This document shows positions 42,048-50,852 of a stretch of DNA of 64,000 nucleotides, in pieces. This stretch comes from an uncultured Bacillota bacterium (lineage in GTDB: Bacteria > Bacillota > Dehalobacteriia > UBA7702): NCBI GenBank assembly GCA_934702375.1, contig CAKUYE010000012.1, forward strand, positions 14,471 to 78,470, read 5' to 3'. The first letter of the stretch is position 1; each line of letters opens with the position of its first letter. The notes under the pieces were generated by a model. That model worked only from the letters and a program-made list of their open reading frames with translations, did not search any database and was not told the origin of the DNA. Made by a program: the position numbers and the translations under genes.

Positions 42048-42668
42048 ATGGAAGTATATCGCCTGGAAGTGATGCCGTTAGGCACCAACTGTTATCTTGC
42101 CTACGATGAAAATACAAAGGATGGCATCGTTGTGGATCCCGGCGGCAGTGCCAAAGATATCGGTGAAGCCATTGACCGCTTGGGTCTTCATATTGTTGTC
42201 ATCATCAATACTCACGGCCATTGGGATCATATCGGTGCCAATGATGCCGTAAAAGCGAAAACCGGCGCTCCCGTTTATATCCACGAGGCCGATGCAGAAT
42301 TTCTTACGAATCCTGCCTACAATATCAGCAGCATGATGGGATACAGCTCTTCTGTGGCTTCCGCCGACGGTTTGCTTCACGAAGGAGATACCGTGAACTT
42401 TGGCAGCTGCACGTTGAAGGTATTGCATACTCCGGGGCATACCCCCGGCGGCATTACCCTTTACGGTGAAGGCGTTGCCTTTACCGGCGATACTTTGTTT
42501 TTCCGCTCCGTCGGTCGCTCCGATCTACCCGGCGGTGATTACAATGCCCTCATTGAGAACATCAAAAATAAATTAATGACCTTGGATGAAGATACCCTTG
42601 TTTATACCGGTCATGGGATCCCTACCCGGATCGGCGATGAAAAAACGGGGAATCCCTTTGTCCGTTAA
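42048..42668 (+). CDS. Metallo-beta-lactamase-fold hydrolase (glyoxalase II-like)
   Basis: 206 residues. The zinc motif NTHGHWDHIGAND (HxHxDH) and LHTPGHTPGGITLYGE, then FTGDTLFF and YTGHG, give a complete MBL metal site. Close relatives in this operon position are annotated as YcbL/GloB-like hydrolases; the substrate is not established. AGGAGGAA precedes the ATG. Being between dtd and hisS is common and may hint at a translation-quality role, but that is inference. Confidence 0.88.
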   Translation: MEVYRLEVMPLGTNCYLAYDENTKDGIVVDPGGSAKDIGEAIDRLGLHIVVIINTHGHWDHIGANDAVKAKTGAPVYIHEADAEFLTNPAYNISSMMGYSSSVASADGLLHEGDTVNFGSCTLKVLHTPGHTPGGITLYGEGVAFTGDTLFFRSVGRSDLPGGDYNALIENIKNKLMTLDEDTLVYTGHGIPTRIGDEKTGNPFVR

Positions 42669-42683
42669 ATCATAGGAGGAATT

Positions 42684-43949
42684 ATGACAACGACACGACC
42701 GAAAGGTACGAATGATTTTTTGCCCGAGGATACCGTGAAATGGCGGTATGTGGAGGGCATTTTAAGAGATATGGCGGAGCAATACGGTTTTGAAGAAATC
42801 CGTACCCCGATCTTTGAGTCCACAGAGTTGTTTCTTCGCGGCGTCGGTGAAACAACGGATATTGTAAATAAGGAAATGTATACCTTTGAAGATAAAGGCA
42901 AGCGCAGCATCACTTTGCGGCCCGAAGGCACGGCTTCTACGGCCAGAGCCTTTATTGAACACAAAATGCATGGTTTGCCTTTACCGGTAAAGCTTTACTA
43001 TATGGGGCCGATGTTCCGTTATGAACGCCCTCAAAAGGGTCGCTTTCGTCAGTTCCATCAGTTTGGCATGGAAGCCTTTGGTTCTGCCGATCCTGCTCTG
43101 GACAGTGAAATTATTGCTTTTGCCATGGAGTTTTACCGTCGTCTGGGATTGACCGCATTAAAGGTGCGTTTAAACAGCGTCGGTTGTCCCAAATGCCGGG
43201 CAGAGCATAAAGCAAAGCTTCAGGATATGCTCCGGCCTCACCTTGAGGAGCTTTGTGATGATTGCCGCAGTCGCTTTGAAAAGAACCCCCTGCGCATTTT
43301 TGACTGCAAAAATGAAAAATGCCAGACTTTGATCGAAGGAGCGCCTTCGATTACCGATTGTCTTTGCGATGATTGCAAAGATCACTTTGAACAGGTTAAA
43401 GCTTATCTTACCGCCGCAGATATCCCCTTTGAGGTAGACCCTCGTCTTGTGCGCGGCTTGGATTACTATACGAAAACAGCTTTTGAGATTATTTTGGATG
43501 AGATCGGAGCTCAGAGTGCGATTTGCGGCGGCGGTCGTTATGACGGCTTGATTGCCGACATTGGCGGTCAGTCGATGCCCGGGGTTGGTTTTGCTCTGGG
43601 AATGGAACGTGTTTTTGCCGCTTTGGATGCACTGGGGATTGAAATCCCTGCGGAACACGGTGCCGATGTTTACTGTGTTACTCTGGGTGAAAAAGCCCGG
43701 GAAAAGGCTTTTTCCTGGGTGATTGCTTTGCGCCGTGCCGGTATCCATGCCGAAATGGATTATATGGCAAAAAGCTTCAAAGCTCAGATGAAAGCGGCGG
43801 ATCGGGTCCATGCCCGGTTTGTGGTGATCTGCGGCAATGATGAATTGGAAAAAAATGAGATCATTATAAAGGATATGGCCGATTCCCATCAGGATACGGC
43901 TACTCAGGAAAACGTTATTGAAGAGTTGATCAGGAGGATTCAGAAATGA
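42684..43949 (+). CDS. hisS: Histidyl-tRNA synthetase
   Basis: 421 residues, class II synthetase. Motif 1 region (RPKGTNDFLPED; RTPIFESTELFLRGVGETTDIV), motif 2 (MFRYERPQKGRFRQFHQFGMEAFG), the histidine-specific LVRGLDYYTKTAFE and GGGRYDGL, and the anticodon-binding domain are present. It carries a pair of zinc-like cysteine groups (CPKCRAEH; CDDCRSRF; CLCDDCKDHF) in the insertion domain, seen in several Bacillota. ATGA overlap with aspS. Confidence 0.97.
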   Translation: MTTTRPKGTNDFLPEDTVKWRYVEGILRDMAEQYGFEEIRTPIFESTELFLRGVGETTDIVNKEMYTFEDKGKRSITLRPEGTASTARAFIEHKMHGLPLPVKLYYMGPMFRYERPQKGRFRQFHQFGMEAFGSADPALDSEIIAFAMEFYRRLGLTALKVRLNSVGCPKCRAEHKAKLQDMLRPHLEELCDDCRSRFEKNPLRIFDCKNEKCQTLIEGAPSITDCLCDDCKDHFEQVKAYLTAADIPFEVDPRLVRGLDYYTKTAFEIILDEIGAQSAICGGGRYDGLIADIGGQSMPGVGFALGMERVFAALDALGIEIPAEHGADVYCVTLGEKAREKAFSWVIALRRAGIHAEMDYMAKSFKAQMKAADRVHARFVVICGNDELEKNEIIIKDMADSHQDTATQENVIEELIRRIQK

Positions 43950-45718
43950 AAAGAACTCATACCTGCGGAGCTTTCCGCAAAGAAAATGTTGGCCAGACCG
44001 TATCGGTCTGCGGTTGGATTCAAAGACGGCGTGACCACGGCGGCGTTATCTTTATTGATTTAAGAGACCGAAGCGGCATGGTACAGATGGTCTTTGACCC
44101 CGAAGTTGCCGGCAGCTATTTCCCCGTTGCGGAGAAAGTACGCCCGGAATACGTTCTCTCCGCCACCGGTGAAGTTCGCCTTCGTCCCGAAGGTCAGGAC
44201 AACCCCAACATGGCTACCGGTGAAATCGAAATTTACGTTACCGAAGTGGAAATTCTGAATCCCTCCAAAACTCCGCCCTTCCTCATTGAAGACGGCGTTG
44301 ACTGTGATGAAATGATTCGTCTGAAATACCGCTATCTTGATCTTAGAAGACCGGAATTGCAGAAGAATTTTAAATTACGTCATCAGCTCACCATGGCTGT
44401 TCGCAATTTCCTCGACAGCAAAGGCTTCTGGGAAATCGAAACGCCGATGCTTACCGTCAGCACTCCCGAAGGCGCTCGTGACTTCCTTGTGCCTTCCCGT
44501 GTTCATCCCGGCAGTTTCTTTGCGTTGCCGCAGTCGCCTCAGCTTTTCAAACAGCTTTTGATGGTGTCCGGTATGGAACGTTATTTCCAGATTACCCGCT
44601 GCTTCCGTGATGAAGACCTGCGCGCTGACAGACAGCCGGAATTTACCCAGATTGATATGGAAATGTCCTTCCTTTCCCAGGATGAAATCATGACCATGAT
44701 GGAAGAAATGATGCAGAAGATCTATAAAGACCTTCTTGATATCGATATTCAAACACCGTTTTTGCGGATGCCTTACTATGAAGCCATGAATCGTTTCGGT
44801 TCCGATAAACCGGATCTCCGTTTTGAAATGGAAATTCAGGATCTCAGCGATCTCGTAAAAAATTCCGGTTTTAAAGTATTTGCCGATGTAGTGAAAAAAG
44901 GCGGCTGCGTAAAGAGTATCAATGCCAAAGGCTGTGCGAAATACTCCCGTCGTGACTTTGACGGCCTTGTTAAATTTGCCGGGATTTACGGTGCAAAGGG
45001 CATGGCCTGGATTATCGTGGAAGAAGGCGGTGTGAAATCTCCCATCGCGAAATTCTTTACCGATGAAGAAATGGCTGCCATTTTGAAAGCGATGGATGCC
45101 GAACCCGGCGATGCCTTGCTGTTCATTGCCGATCAGTGGTTCACGACTTGTAACGTATTGGGGAATCTTCGTTTGGAAATCGCCCGTCGTGAAGGTTTGC
45201 TAGACGATGATAAAGTGTCCTTCCTTTGGGTCGTTGATTTCCCGATGTTTGAATACAGCGAAGAAGAACAGCGCTATGTTGCCATGCATCATCCCTTCAC
45301 CTGTCCCAAGGATGAAGATTTGGAACACCTGGAAGAAGCACCGGAAAAGGTCTGTGCCAAAGCTTATGACATGATCTTAAACGGTGTAGAGCTTGGCGGC
45401 GGTTCCATTCGTATCCATGACGGTGATGTTCAGGCCAAGATCTTTAAGCTTCTTAACCTCAGCGATGAAGAAGTTCAGGAAAAATTCGGTTGGTTCCTCA
45501 GAGCCTTTGAATACGGTGCTCCGCCCCATGGCGGCCTGGCCTTTGGTCTTGACCGTATGGTAATGCTGATGGCAAAATGCGATTCCATTCGCGATGTCAT
45601 TGCTTTCCCCAAGACCCAGAGTGCCACTTGTCTTGTTACCGATGCTCCCGGTTCCGTTTCGGAAAAACAGCTGAAAGAATTGGGAATTGACATTACGGTA
45701 CTGGATGAAGAAGAATAA
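43946..45718 (+). CDS. aspS: Aspartyl-tRNA synthetase
   Basis: 590 residues, bacterial-type AspRS with OB-fold anticodon domain (VSVCGWIQRRRDHGGVIFIDLRD), class II core (RYLDLRRPELQKNFKLR; FFALPQSPQLFKQLLM; FRDEDLRADRQPEFTQID), bacterial GAD insertion, and motif 3 GLAFGLDRMVML. Whether it also charges tRNA-Asn cannot be decided by eye. It is last in the rel operon, followed at most by a weak hairpin (45720-45752) before the 6S RNA promoter. Confidence 0.97.
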   Translation: MKRTHTCGAFRKENVGQTVSVCGWIQRRRDHGGVIFIDLRDRSGMVQMVFDPEVAGSYFPVAEKVRPEYVLSATGEVRLRPEGQDNPNMATGEIEIYVTEVEILNPSKTPPFLIEDGVDCDEMIRLKYRYLDLRRPELQKNFKLRHQLTMAVRNFLDSKGFWEIETPMLTVSTPEGARDFLVPSRVHPGSFFALPQSPQLFKQLLMVSGMERYFQITRCFRDEDLRADRQPEFTQIDMEMSFLSQDEIMTMMEEMMQKIYKDLLDIDIQTPFLRMPYYEAMNRFGSDKPDLRFEMEIQDLSDLVKNSGFKVFADVVKKGGCVKSINAKGCAKYSRRDFDGLVKFAGIYGAKGMAWIIVEEGGVKSPIAKFFTDEEMAAILKAMDAEPGDALLFIADQWFTTCNVLGNLRLEIARREGLLDDDKVSFLWVVDFPMFEYSEEEQRYVAMHHPFTCPKDEDLEHLEEAPEKVCAKAYDMILNGVELGGGSIRIHDGDVQAKIFKLLNLSDEEVQEKFGWFLRAFEYGAPPHGGLAFGLDRMVMLMAKCDSIRDVIAFPKTQSATCLVTDAPGSVSEKQLKELGIDITVLDEEE

Positions 45719-45775
45719 GATGCGCTGTTTGGAAATTTATGTCGCATTTTTTCGGAATATATTGTATAATCAACA

Positions 45776-45804
45776 TTGAAAAATAGCCGGGTTTGGTGTA
45801 TACT
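45776..45804 (+). promoter_or_regulatory. Promoter of 6S RNA
   Basis: TTGAAA (45776-45781), 17-base spacer, TATACT (45799-45804), predicted start near 45811. A separate TATAAT at 45765-45770 may give a longer precursor. Confidence 0.8.
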
Positions 45805-45810
45805 ATAGAA

Positions 45811-45990
45811 AAATCCCTGCATTGTTTGTGACAGCCCAAGTTTTGAACCAACACATTATTTAAGGGAATTTCTCTCTTTCCGCAGCCCACATGCCTCGAT
45901 TTATCGGGGATTTGGAAACCGGAAAGGAAAATACCCACCTGTCGAGGACAGGTACAAAACCCGGCTGAACGGCAAATGCGGGGGTTTTTT
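45811..45990 (+). ncRNA. ssrS: 6S RNA (SsrS/BsrA type)
   Basis: About 180 nucleotides. 6S RNA binds the sigma-A RNA polymerase holoenzyme by mimicking an open promoter. The ends pair: aaatccctgcat (from 45811) with atgcgggggttt (from 45976), extended by cagcc (45832-45836) with ggctg (45962-45966). Between them lies a large internal bubble. The 3' strand of the bubble has the hairpin cctgtc-gag-gacagg, and a terminal arm pairs ctttccg with cggaaag around cctcga/tcgggg. The position between aspS and tcdA is the position I know for 6S RNA in Bacilli. The closing stem plus T run also acts as its terminator. Confidence 0.82.
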
Positions 45991-46692
45991 ATGTCCAATT
46001 CCCATCGTTTTCTGCGCTTTTCCGCTCTTGTTGGAGAGGAAGCGTTCGCAGATATCACAAAAAAACATGTCATCGTTTTCGGCGTTGGCGGCGTGGGCTC
46101 TTTTATTGTAGAGGCTTTGGCCCGGGCTGCCGTAGGGAAATTAACTTTGGTGGATTTTGATACGGTGGCAGTACATAACATCAATCGGCAGATCCATGCT
46201 CTTACCGATACCGTAGGCAGAGTAAAAGCCGAGGTTATGGCGGAACGGGTTCATGCCATCAACCCCAATTGCGATGTTCGTATCCTTACGGAAAAGGTCA
46301 CACCGGAAAAAATTGCCGATTATTTTTCGGAACGTCCGGATTACGTGGCCGATGCCATTGATGATGTCCCGGCAAAGGTTGCACTGATTCTCTTTTGCCG
46401 TGAAAATAAGATTCCGTTGATATCCGCAATGGGGACCGGAAATAAACTGCATCCGGAGATGCTCCAAATCTCCGATATCGGCAAAACAGAGGTTTGCCCT
46501 TTGTGCCGTTCGGTGCGCCGCTCTTTGCGGGAAAAAGGTGTGAAAAGTGGCGTGACCGTTGTTTACTCCCGGGAGCAGCCGATTAAAAGTCCCTTGAATG
46601 AAAATGGACGGCCGGTGCCTGCCAGCTCTTCCTTGGTGCCATCCTCGGCAGGCTTGCTTATGGCATCCCATATTATAAATAGCTTTTTATAA
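45991..46692 (+). CDS. tcdA: tRNA t6A37 cyclic-dehydratase TcdA (YrvM/ThiF family)
   Basis: 233 residues. This E1-like enzyme cyclises t6A37 to ct6A using ATP. The dinucleotide-binding VIVFGVGGVGSFIVEALARAAV, VDFDTVAVHNINRQ and DAIDDVPAKVALI are typical, as is CPLCRSVRRSLREKG with the TcdA RR motif. The frame is open to ATG 45976, but that lies within the 6S RNA closing stem; ATG 45991 directly follows the 6S T run and begins MSNSHRF. The only ribosome-site candidate is the GGGGG inside the 6S stem, so translation is odd (see findings). Confidence 0.92.
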   Translation: MSNSHRFLRFSALVGEEAFADITKKHVIVFGVGGVGSFIVEALARAAVGKLTLVDFDTVAVHNINRQIHALTDTVGRVKAEVMAERVHAINPNCDVRILTEKVTPEKIADYFSERPDYVADAIDDVPAKVALILFCRENKIPLISAMGTGNKLHPEMLQISDIGKTEVCPLCRSVRRSLREKGVKSGVTVVYSREQPIKSPLNENGRPVPASSSLVPSSAGLLMASHIINSFL

Positions 46693-46731
46693 AAAGAGAA
46701 AAAGCGATAAACAAGGTTGTAGAGGTGAAAC

Positions 46732-47055
46732 ATGCTAAATATTGTTACGTTGAATCAGAGTAATTTGCATCAATGTATTTCTGAAAACAGAATTATGTTT
46801 TTGAATTTCTGGGCTGCCTGGTGCGGCCCCTGTAAAATGATGTCTCCGATATTGGATGATATTGTTGAAGAATTTGACCATGTGGAAGCTATGGGAAGGG
46901 TCAATGTCGATGAATGTTTTGATATCTCTGCCAAGTACCGGGTAGAAAATATTCCCACGCTTCTTGTGTTAAAAGAGGGGAAAGAGATTGGTCGAATCGA
47001 AGGCTATCGAAACAGCGACGACATGAAAGCGGAGATTGACAGAATTTTGAGGTGA
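46732..47055 (+). CDS. Thioredoxin
   Basis: 107 residues. The redox site WAAWCGPCKMMSPILDDI is canonical (CGPC), and the cis-Pro is in VENIPTLLVLKEG. It is cytosolic, without signal peptide. AGAGGTG precedes the ATG. The N-terminus (MLNIVTLNQSNLHQCISEN) is divergent from TrxA, and the gene is in a DNA-repair/tRNA-modification neighbourhood, so it may be a secondary thioredoxin. It lies 12 bases before rarA. Confidence 0.93.
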   Translation: MLNIVTLNQSNLHQCISENRIMFLNFWAAWCGPCKMMSPILDDIVEEFDHVEAMGRVNVDECFDISAKYRVENIPTLLVLKEGKEIGRIEGYRNSDDMKAEIDRILR

Positions 47056-47067
47056 TAATAAATCACG

Positions 47068-48381
47068 ATGGATAATCTTTTTGACCGTGATACAACTGCA
47101 TATATGCCTCTTGCTGCTCGGATGCGGCCCCGGAATCTTTATGAATATATGGGACAAAAGGCGATTTTGGGAGAAGGCACTTTATTGCGCAAAGCCATTG
47201 AAGAGGATAAAACCGGCTCTCTGATCCTCTTTGGCCCTCCCGGCTGCGGTAAAACAACTCTGGCCGAGGTGATTGCCGCAACAACAAAAGCGGAATTTGT
47301 GCCGATGAGTGCGATTTCGGCGGGAAAAGCCGATATCATGAAGGTTGTGGCAGATGCTCAGAATCGCTTGAGCTATTACGGAAAAAAAACGATCCTCTTT
47401 ATTGATGAGATCCATCGTTTTAACAAGAGCCAGCAGGATGCATTGCTTCCTGCCGTCGAAAAGGGGATTATCACCTTTATCGGCGCGACAACGGAAAATC
47501 CCTATTTTGAAGTCAACAAGGCTTTGCTTTCCCGGGCGAGGATCTATCCTTTACAGCCCTTGACCCGAGAGGATATCAAGGATATCCTGATTGGTGCATT
47601 GGAAGATGAAGAACGTGGTTTGGGACGTTTCCATGTGGAATATGGGGAAGAACCTCTGGATGCTCTTGCAGAGCTTTGCGGCGGAGATGCTCGGATTGCT
47701 TTAAACGCTGTGGAAACGGTGGTAAGTGTTACCTGCCCCGGAGAAGACGGTAAAATCCACTTGACCGTTGGCGATATCGAAGAGGCCATGCAGCGGAAAA
47801 TGGTACGCTATGATAAAGATGGAGACAGCCACTATGATGTGATCTCTGCTTTTATCAAAAGTATGCGGGGAAGCGATCCCGATGCTGCTATTCATTATCT
47901 GGCCAGAATGATTGCTGCCGGAGAGGATATGGAATTTGTGGCTCGCCGTATGATGATTTGCGCCGCAGAAGATGTTGGGTTGGCCGACCCTAACGCTCTT
48001 ACTGTGGCAGTCTCGGCCTTTCGTGCCCTTCGTGCCATAGGTTTGCCCGAAGCAAGAATCCCCCTGGCCGAAGCAGCTTTATATATCGCCACGGCACCGA
48101 AAAGCAATGCGGTGGTTTGTGCTATCGACAGTGCTTTAAGTGATGTTCGCAGCAAAGATATCGGTACGGTACCGCCTCATTTGCGGGATGCCCACTATGA
48201 CGGTGCAAAGCAGCTTGGCCACGGAGTGGAATATCGCTACCCCCATGATTACCCCGGCGGCTATATTAAGCAGCAGTATCTTCCCGATGCGTTAAAGGAT
48301 CGAGTATATTATGAACCTACAGAGCATGGTCGGGAAAAATATGTAAAAGAGCGATTAACTTATTTGAAAAAAGGACATTGA
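47068..48381 (+). CDS. rarA: Replication-associated recombination ATPase RarA (MgsA/YrvN)
   Basis: 437 residues. This AAA+ clamp-loader-like ATPase acts at stalled replication forks. LAARMRPRNLYEYMGQ, Walker A FGPPGCGKTTLAEVIA, Walker B ILFIDEIHRFNKSQQDALLPAVE and IGATTENPYFEVN are diagnostic. The C-terminal tetramerisation region has GSDPDAAIHYLARMIAAGED and the tail YRYPHDYPGGYIKQQYLP. The order aspS-tcdA-(trx)-rarA-mnmA matches other Bacillota. Confidence 0.96.
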   Translation: MDNLFDRDTTAYMPLAARMRPRNLYEYMGQKAILGEGTLLRKAIEEDKTGSLILFGPPGCGKTTLAEVIAATTKAEFVPMSAISAGKADIMKVVADAQNRLSYYGKKTILFIDEIHRFNKSQQDALLPAVEKGIITFIGATTENPYFEVNKALLSRARIYPLQPLTREDIKDILIGALEDEERGLGRFHVEYGEEPLDALAELCGGDARIALNAVETVVSVTCPGEDGKIHLTVGDIEEAMQRKMVRYDKDGDSHYDVISAFIKSMRGSDPDAAIHYLARMIAAGEDMEFVARRMMICAAEDVGLADPNALTVAVSAFRALRAIGLPEARIPLAEAALYIATAPKSNAVVCAIDSALSDVRSKDIGTVPPHLRDAHYDGAKQLGHGVEYRYPHDYPGGYIKQQYLPDALKDRVYYEPTEHGREKYVKERLTYLKKGH

Positions 48382-48382
48382 C

Positions 48383-49414
48383 ATGGAAAAAATCGTGTTG
48401 GCATTGAGCGGTGGTGTCGATTCCGCCGTTTCCGTGCATTTGCTCCGTGAGCAGGGTTATGAGGTTTACGGCTATACCTTCCTTTCCGGAGATGATAAAA
48501 CCAAAAACGAAGAGATCGTTCGGGATGCCAAAGCCGTTGCTGCCCACTTTGGCATTCCTCACGATATCGAAGATCTTGCCGAGGACTTTCATGCTACGGT
48601 GATTTCCTATTTCATTGACAGTTACCTTAATGCAAAAACACCGAATCCCTGTGTGTTCTGTAATAAGACAATGAAATTCCCCAAGCTTTTGTCTTATGCC
48701 GATTCTCTTGGCATCAAAAAGGTTGCTACCGGTCACTATGCCCGTATGCAGCAGGGACGTATCTACCGGGCCGCAAATTTGAAAAAGGATCAAAGCTATG
48801 TTCTTTCCCTTTTGCCGGAAGCATGGTATCCTCGCATTGTGTTTCCCCTGGGGGATTATGATAAACCCCGAATCCGGGCGATCGCAGAAGGTCTTGGCTT
48901 ACCGGTGGCTCACAAAGGGGATAGTCAGGAGATTTGCTTTGTTCCCAATGACGATTACAAGAGCTTCCTTAAGGCTCATGCCGGAGAAAAAATACGATGC
49001 GGAAATTTTATGGATACGGCAGGTCATATTCTCGGTCGCCACAACGGCATTCCCTTTTACACCGTCGGTCAGCGCCGCGGAATCGGCATTGCCTTTGGTG
49101 AGCCCAAATACGTGATTGGTTTTGACCGCAACGCAAATGCCGTAATGATCGGTGATGGTAAAGAGCTGTTTGCCGATGCTTGCCGGGTAAAGAATGTGAA
49201 TCTCATTGGCGGCATAAATGCTTCCTTTTCCTGTACGGTGAAAATTCGCTATCAGGGTGTGCCTGTCCCGGCAACGGTATCTCCGACTGGGGAAGAGGGA
49301 ATTTGGCAGGTGCATTTTGAAAGCCCTCAAAAATCCGTGACGCCGGGGCAATATGCCGTATTTTATGACGGAGATTTGCTGCTTGGCGGTGCAGAGATCT
49401 TGTCGGCACACTAA
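48383..49414 (+). CDS. mnmA: tRNA 2-thiouridine(34) synthase MnmA
   Basis: 343 residues. MnmA thiolates U34 of tRNA-Lys/Glu/Gln. The PP-loop VLALSGGVDSAVSV binds ATP. The catalytic cysteines are in PNPCVFCNKTMKF and GDSQEICFVPNDDY. HYARMQQGRIYRAANLKKDQSYVL and YTVGQRRGIGI complete the signature. It begins two bases after the rarA stop. No dedicated cysteine desulfurase gene is adjacent, although one usually neighbours mnmA in Bacillota. The gene converges on the lytTR regulator; 70 bases between them show no clear terminator. Confidence 0.95.
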   Translation: MEKIVLALSGGVDSAVSVHLLREQGYEVYGYTFLSGDDKTKNEEIVRDAKAVAAHFGIPHDIEDLAEDFHATVISYFIDSYLNAKTPNPCVFCNKTMKFPKLLSYADSLGIKKVATGHYARMQQGRIYRAANLKKDQSYVLSLLPEAWYPRIVFPLGDYDKPRIRAIAEGLGLPVAHKGDSQEICFVPNDDYKSFLKAHAGEKIRCGNFMDTAGHILGRHNGIPFYTVGQRRGIGIAFGEPKYVIGFDRNANAVMIGDGKELFADACRVKNVNLIGGINASFSCTVKIRYQGVPVPATVSPTGEEGIWQVHFESPQKSVTPGQYAVFYDGDLLLGGAEILSAH

Positions 49415-49484
49415 TATTTGATTTTTTTATGTTGCGCAGGCGGAAGAGAAAGCGGTTCCTTAATGCGACAGGCGGCAAAAGAAG

Positions 49485-50216
49485 TTAATCATGATTGCTT
49501 TTATCTTCGCCGCCAAGCAGGGAAATCGTCTCCCGCACTTTTTTTCGTTGCGACTGACTGACAGGCAAGGCAATCCCTCCGGTTACAAGGACTTTATCGT
49601 ATTGAGCCAACTGTATATGTTGATAATTAACCAATAAAGATTTGTGGATGCGTAAAAAGCCTCTGTTTTTTAGTCGGTTGGAGATATCCTTTAACTTATC
49701 ATAGTAGATTTCCGTTCCGGAGCAGGTCACGATTTTGATTTTTTTGCCGCTGCTCTCGAAATAAATAATGTCCTTTATGGCGATGCGTTTGGTCTTTCGG
49801 TTAACGCGATAGGTAAAACAGCGATTGAAACGATCCTGCATACGTTCGCAGGTTATTATACACTCTGCAATTTTCTTATTGTCCAAGGGTTTTACCAGAA
49901 AATGAAGGGGGTGATTCGCAAAAAGCTTCATGGCATGGCCGGTTTCCTCGGAAATGTAGACGATTTGTATATTCAGATTTTGAAGCTCTTTGCGTATCCT
50001 GCGCCCGATTTTAATGCCATTGGATTCGCTTAAAACAACTTCCAGAAAGATCAGGTCAAATACCTGGTCTTTTTTTAGTGCATTGTATAATTCCGCTCCG
50101 GAAAAAAATACTTCTGTTTTGATTTGTATCCGTGCGGCCTTAGCTTCTTTATGAATCATTTCCTCCAACTGACCGCAGCTTTTTTGATCTTCATCACAAA
50201 TGGCAATACGCAGCAT
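49485..50216 (-). CDS. Orphan LytTR-family response regulator with Glu at the phospho-acceptor site
   Basis: 243 residues. An N-terminal receiver domain (MLRIAICDEDQKSCGQLEEM) is followed by a LytTR DNA-binding domain (about 135-235; YRVNRKTKRIAIKDIIYFES; RIHKSLLVNYQHI), the AgrA/LytR architecture. The acidic pocket (CDED, residues 7-10) and the conserved Lys (FLVKPLD) are present, but the phospho-acceptor position in DLIFLEVVL is Glu59 instead of Asp. No histidine kinase gene is near. It may be permanently active or regulated without phosphorylation (inference). ATG 50216 has GAGGTGAGG upstream. The nearest downstream-facing target is the SLH remnant and membrane genes across the divergent promoter region. 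Confidence 0.9.
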   Translation of the reverse strand: MLRIAICDEDQKSCGQLEEMIHKEAKAARIQIKTEVFFSGAELYNALKKDQVFDLIFLEVVLSESNGIKIGRRIRKELQNLNIQIVYISEETGHAMKLFANHPLHFLVKPLDNKKIAECIITCERMQDRFNRCFTYRVNRKTKRIAIKDIIYFESSGKKIKIVTCSGTEIYYDKLKDISNRLKNRGFLRIHKSLLVNYQHIQLAQYDKVLVTGGIALPVSQSQRKKVRETISLLGGEDKSNHD

Positions 50217-50261
50217 ATCCTCACCTCATTTCGCGAAAAGGGTATCTGTCTTTCTGATATC

Positions 50262-50291
50262 ATGATACCATATCGCCGATATGAAAAGCAA
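50262..50291 (-). promoter_or_regulatory. Promoter of the LytTR regulator with overlapping palindromes
   Basis: On the minus strand, TTGCTT (50286-50291), 18-base spacer, TATCAT (50262-50267). The perfect palindromes tatcatgata (50258-50267) and atatcg-c-cgatat (50270-50282) overlap the -10 and fill the spacer, and look like operator sites. Confidence 0.5.
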
Positions 50292-50417
50292 CGAAAACTG
50301 AAAATTTATGCAAATTCTATTAATTATGGCAACAACTGCGTAAGTTTTACCATCTTCCCGTATAAAGCAAAATATTGTGATAAAATATAGAAAACATGAA
50401 GCAAACTTATAATTTGA

Positions 50418-50852
50418 CTATTTATAAAGGAGGTAAAGAAAAAGGAAAATAACTCCATTACCTTTATTTCTCCGCAGGAAACGAACGATGTAAATATCAA
50501 TGTGCATGAAAAGTTCGCAGATGTGCCTTGGGACGCCTGGTATCACAGAGCTCTTTCTCATCTGACCCAGCTTGGCATTGTGCAGGGCGTCAGCGAAGAT
50601 GAATTTGCCCCCCAAGGCAGCGTGAGCCGTGCGGAATTTGCCGCAATGCTGGCTCTGATCGAGGGCGTTGATCTTGCGGCGTACCGCGGTGTTTCGTCTT
50701 TTGATGATGTGGCGGCAACAGCATGGTATGGCTCGCAGATTGAGTGGGCATACCGAAACGGATTGATTAACGGCTTCGATAACGTTTATCGGTATGTCCA
50801 ACAATTTTGCCGGTTTGGCGAAGGGGTCACTGAGTGTATGCAACAGGTTTGA
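50418..50852 (+). pseudogene. SLH-domain protein remnant, no usable start
   Basis: An open frame carries two SLH repeats (FADVPWDAWYHRALSHLTQL; SSFDDVAATAWYGSQIEWAY with NGLINGF), then breaks off into non-SLH sequence. An AAAGGAGG ribosome site at 50427-50434 precedes it, but no start codon lies at a usable distance in frame: the frame has no ATG, and the first GTG (50502) is already at the SLH boundary. No signal peptide or effector domain remains. I read it as a gene truncated at both ends, perhaps by deletion next to its own ribosome site. Confidence 0.65.
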
